From contig CM072866.1 of assembly GCA_036937835.1 (NCBI GenBank), positions 10,401,501 to 10,465,500 on the forward strand: a DNA stretch of 64,000 bases. Reading direction: 5' to 3'. This document shows, in pieces, positions 61,316-64,000 of the stretch. The stretch's first letter is position 1, and the number at the start of each line of letters is the position of its first letter. The notes under the pieces were generated by a model. The model saw only the letters and a list, made by a program, of their open reading frames with translations. It searched no databases and was not told the origin of the DNA. The stretch is from Pampus argenteus (lineage: Eukaryota; Chordata; Actinopteri; Scombriformes; Stromateidae). Both the position numbers and the translations under genes were made by a program.

Positions 61316-63070
61316 CATAAGTACTAGTACTTTTCTTAGAGTGAAGTGAAAACAGAGATAGTGAGTTCCCTTACGTGTGAAAACCCAGCGCAGCGTGATG
61401 CTGTTTTTTGTCAAAAAGGCCACTACGTAATCGTGACCACAGAAAATCCAAGTATGGATATGAAAACTGTGTCCGCCCACGAAAGTGTGGGTGTGGATCT
61501 GTATGTTTCTATATGTGTGTGAAAATGTGTATATAGTTTTATAATCGTATAATTATCTGAAATGTTTCTGTTCAGATTTCTCCTGCATTTCATCATTTTC
61601 AGTAAGGAAGCTCAAGTCCCAATAATGCATTGATAATGTTCTTCCACATGACACATTACAGCACTGCTGTTGCGTAATGCTGTATGTCACTTCCTTTGAT
61701 GAAAAGGAGAAATGCGACGGCCTGGGAAAAACGCTTGAGGTATTTCACCCACAGGATCATGAAATAAATCGACACGTTAGTCATCCATACAGACAAATAA
61801 AACACAGTTATAGCATCACATAGTAATAAAGAGTGAAAATACCTCTTAGAAATCAGGTGTGCTGTTGTTATTTCAGTAAGTTTATGATGTGAATCTTTGT
61901 TAGTGTGTGTGTCATCCTGATCTTGACACCCTGTGTTGCTTATCTTCTTGATCCAATGGATTGTTTCTTTCATTGCCATGATGTGAAGGTGACTTGAAGA
62001 ATCTCCGTCGACACTGACTTGTTCTTTGAAAGGTTTATTACAAAACATCTTCAGTACAGGCTTCGAGGTCTTCCCCGGAGAAGTCCAATGCCAATATGAA
62101 CTCTCTGATTTGCTTCTCCTGTCCTGCAGTATTTAAAGGTTCACTTCAAAGATCCTAAGGCCACCCTGACCAGTCATAAGAAACAGATGTTGACTTTGAC
62201 TTTTATTGTCGAGAAGGTCCATCAACTTTTTGGTCTGCCAATCACTTCCTGACTAGGCCTTCCTCTCTGACCATAGTTTACTCTTCATTACGTGGCATTT
62301 CTTATGTAATGCATAATCATATTTTCATTATGCATTACTTCTGCATGGGACGAAAATGATACATGTTCAGGTACTGCTTAATCTGATCCACTACAGGCAG
62401 ATAGTTTTTCAGAGTTTGATTCTCTACTCTGGATTTTATTGTTACCCGTGTTTTTTTGAGCATGTTAAATGATGCAGATACTTCATAATGTTAAGAGTAA
62501 CACTGAGTGCATTTTGCATTACTGCTCAAAAGGGGCTAAGTTCAGTGAGTTTTCCAAAACCAGAGTCTGAGTTTCGGAAATCATCGTATGTCAGTAATTA
62601 CATATTTTATGTTATCAACTACAAATTTATTTCTGCTTATACGCTGCAACAAATGAAGGTGATGAAATTGTGTCAAGAGTGACTACTCAGAGTGAAATAC
62701 TCTGAGTGCGTTTCCCATTAAGTGTTAAAAGAGTACATTTTATTTGATTATAGAAAATGTATTTACAGACAGTAAATAATATTTGATCATTCATAAAACC
62801 ATTCAGTGCCATGTCAAAAACAAAATATTTTTTTGCTTCACACACAGACTTTACCAAGTTTTTCACATTTGAATTCAGTCCACATATGTATGTAGGTGGA
62901 GCTAAAATATATATACTATGTATGTACTGGCCTTTGGCTTTAAAAAACTATGGACATTTTAATTGAGAAATTTCAGTTTTGAATTTACCATTCTCATCAG
63001 CACCGATAACTGATAGCCTAAACATATCTTTGGAGAATGACTACGGTATATATCCTGTCTCATGGCTGTC

Positions 63071-63095
<25 letters not shown>
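63071..63095. repeat. TA microsatellite
   Basis: About 12 TA units in AT-rich intergenic DNA. Confidence 0.85.
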
Positions 63096-63102
<7 letters not shown>

Positions 63103-64000
63103 ATACTTCCCTTTCAGTAACAACCAAAAATATCCCCTTGATGTTTCTATTTTTGCAGACTGTGTCTAAATTCTCCTGCTGGTCACAGCTTTGGGGATCA
63201 CCACATGATGCCAGAAGGGGGAAGAACTCACAGGTAATTACATTAGTTGCACTGTGAAACCGATGGATAGATTCATGACTTTTTAAATCTTGCAGTAAAA
63301 ACCACAATGGCCCAAAAGTACAGTTGGTGCAATACTATAAGCCCAGCTCACATGGAACAAACAAGTTCATTTCTGCATTTACAGCTGGACTGGATAACTT
63401 AATGTACTCGCTTCCTGTATGCTGCTTACACTGCTCCAAAATCCGATAAATAAGAGTCCACAGCCACACAAAATGTGTATACAGGACATAAGTATGCATA
63501 ACTAACTATTAACTATTAAACTAATAACTATTAAATAGTCATTGGGACTATAGCACAGTACATGACGGGACTATGACACAGTTCATTCCTAAAATAATGA
63601 GTTAAATTAGTTAAAAATGAAATGGCAATTTTTTTATTGTACTAAAAAAATGGCTTAATAGGTAAATAATTAAATAGATGAGATGACAATCAGATGTGAA
63701 GGGACCACCAGTGACCCCAGAACCAGAGTCACAGTAACCAGCCATGTGGAAAAGACTCCAGTTAATAGCCAGCCACAATTAAAACGCAAAATGGTGTGAC
63801 ATACTGACATATTACTAAATATAAAAGCTCAAGTTACTATACTAGTTGGATAAACACTTACAAGATGTCAAAATCCAGTCACTTGTTTCACAGTCTGCCC
63901 CCCTTTTACCTGCCTCTCAGTAATTTTCCATTCCCTCTCCACTCACCTGCCAGCCACGCCCCCCTCATCAGACCTACTCCCCTCACCTGCTTGACTCACC

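Larger units (their letters stand above)
59861..64000. other. Terminal intergenic region
   Basis: AT-rich sequence without supportable exons. It contains a 34-bp perfect palindrome (61077-61110), a GA tract (61279-61311), a TA tract (63071-63095) and a C-rich, CACCTGCC-type end after 63895. No RNA gene was recognised. Confidence 0.5.

Noticed and set aside
61656..62048. 130-codon minus-strand frame in the terminal intergenic region
   Set aside because: No recognisable domain, AT-rich composition and no promoter or splice support.

Overview
This window looks like a teleost fish chromosome segment, probably from a percomorph. It has short GT-AG introns, abundant CA/TG, GA/TC and CTTT microsatellites, hAT transposon debris, a LINE relic, and genes that are clearly vertebrate. 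Four protein-coding genes can be rebuilt exon by exon with consistent reading frames, plus a tandem paralogue of one of them. The content (COLGALT1, NXNL1, ADGRL1) matches human chromosome 19p13, but here the genes are packed into about 50 kb.

Layout. 1-12.8 kb is gene-poor. It holds two nearly identical 1.2-kb pieces of a dead hAT transposon (1201-2657 and 7984-9160). Between them lies a 3.2-kb GCAGTG-rich minisatellite with an 824-bp higher-order period. 12,977-22,884 (+) is colgalt1, an ER collagen galactosyltransferase with 12 exons and a C-terminal RDEL; its ninth intron carries an old LINE on the minus strand. 26,611-27,567 and 28,896-30,059 (+) are two head-to-tail nxnl1 genes (nucleoredoxin-like 1, the family of rod-derived cone viability factor) with the same three-exon structure. 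The upstream copy has lost the first cysteine of the thioredoxin-like CxxC (SEKC), while the downstream copy keeps CESC. 37,260-52,128 (+) is adgrl1 (latrophilin 1), with 25 exons and 1886 codons. It has a conserved lectin/olfactomedin ectodomain, a 15-nt KVDQK microexon between them, a GPS cleavage site, a divergent seven-transmembrane domain, and a greatly enlarged tail containing a novel ~23-residue repeat before a conserved C-terminal VTSL PDZ ligand. 55,099-59,560 (-) is a six-exon phospholipid phosphatase resembling PLPP3, converging on adgrl1. 59.6-64 kb is intergenic.

The genes do not form a pathway. They belong to collagen glycosylation, photoreceptor redox/trophic biology, synaptic adhesion and lipid phosphate signalling, and they sit together because of ancestral vertebrate linkage. 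The observations most worth following are the nxnl1 pair with an asymmetric active site, the latrophilin microexon flanked by CTTT tracts, the tail repeat expansion in adgrl1, and the hAT/minisatellite composite. No tRNA, rRNA, known microRNA or CRISPR array was recognised. Family and orthology statements rest on remembered protein families, not on a database search.
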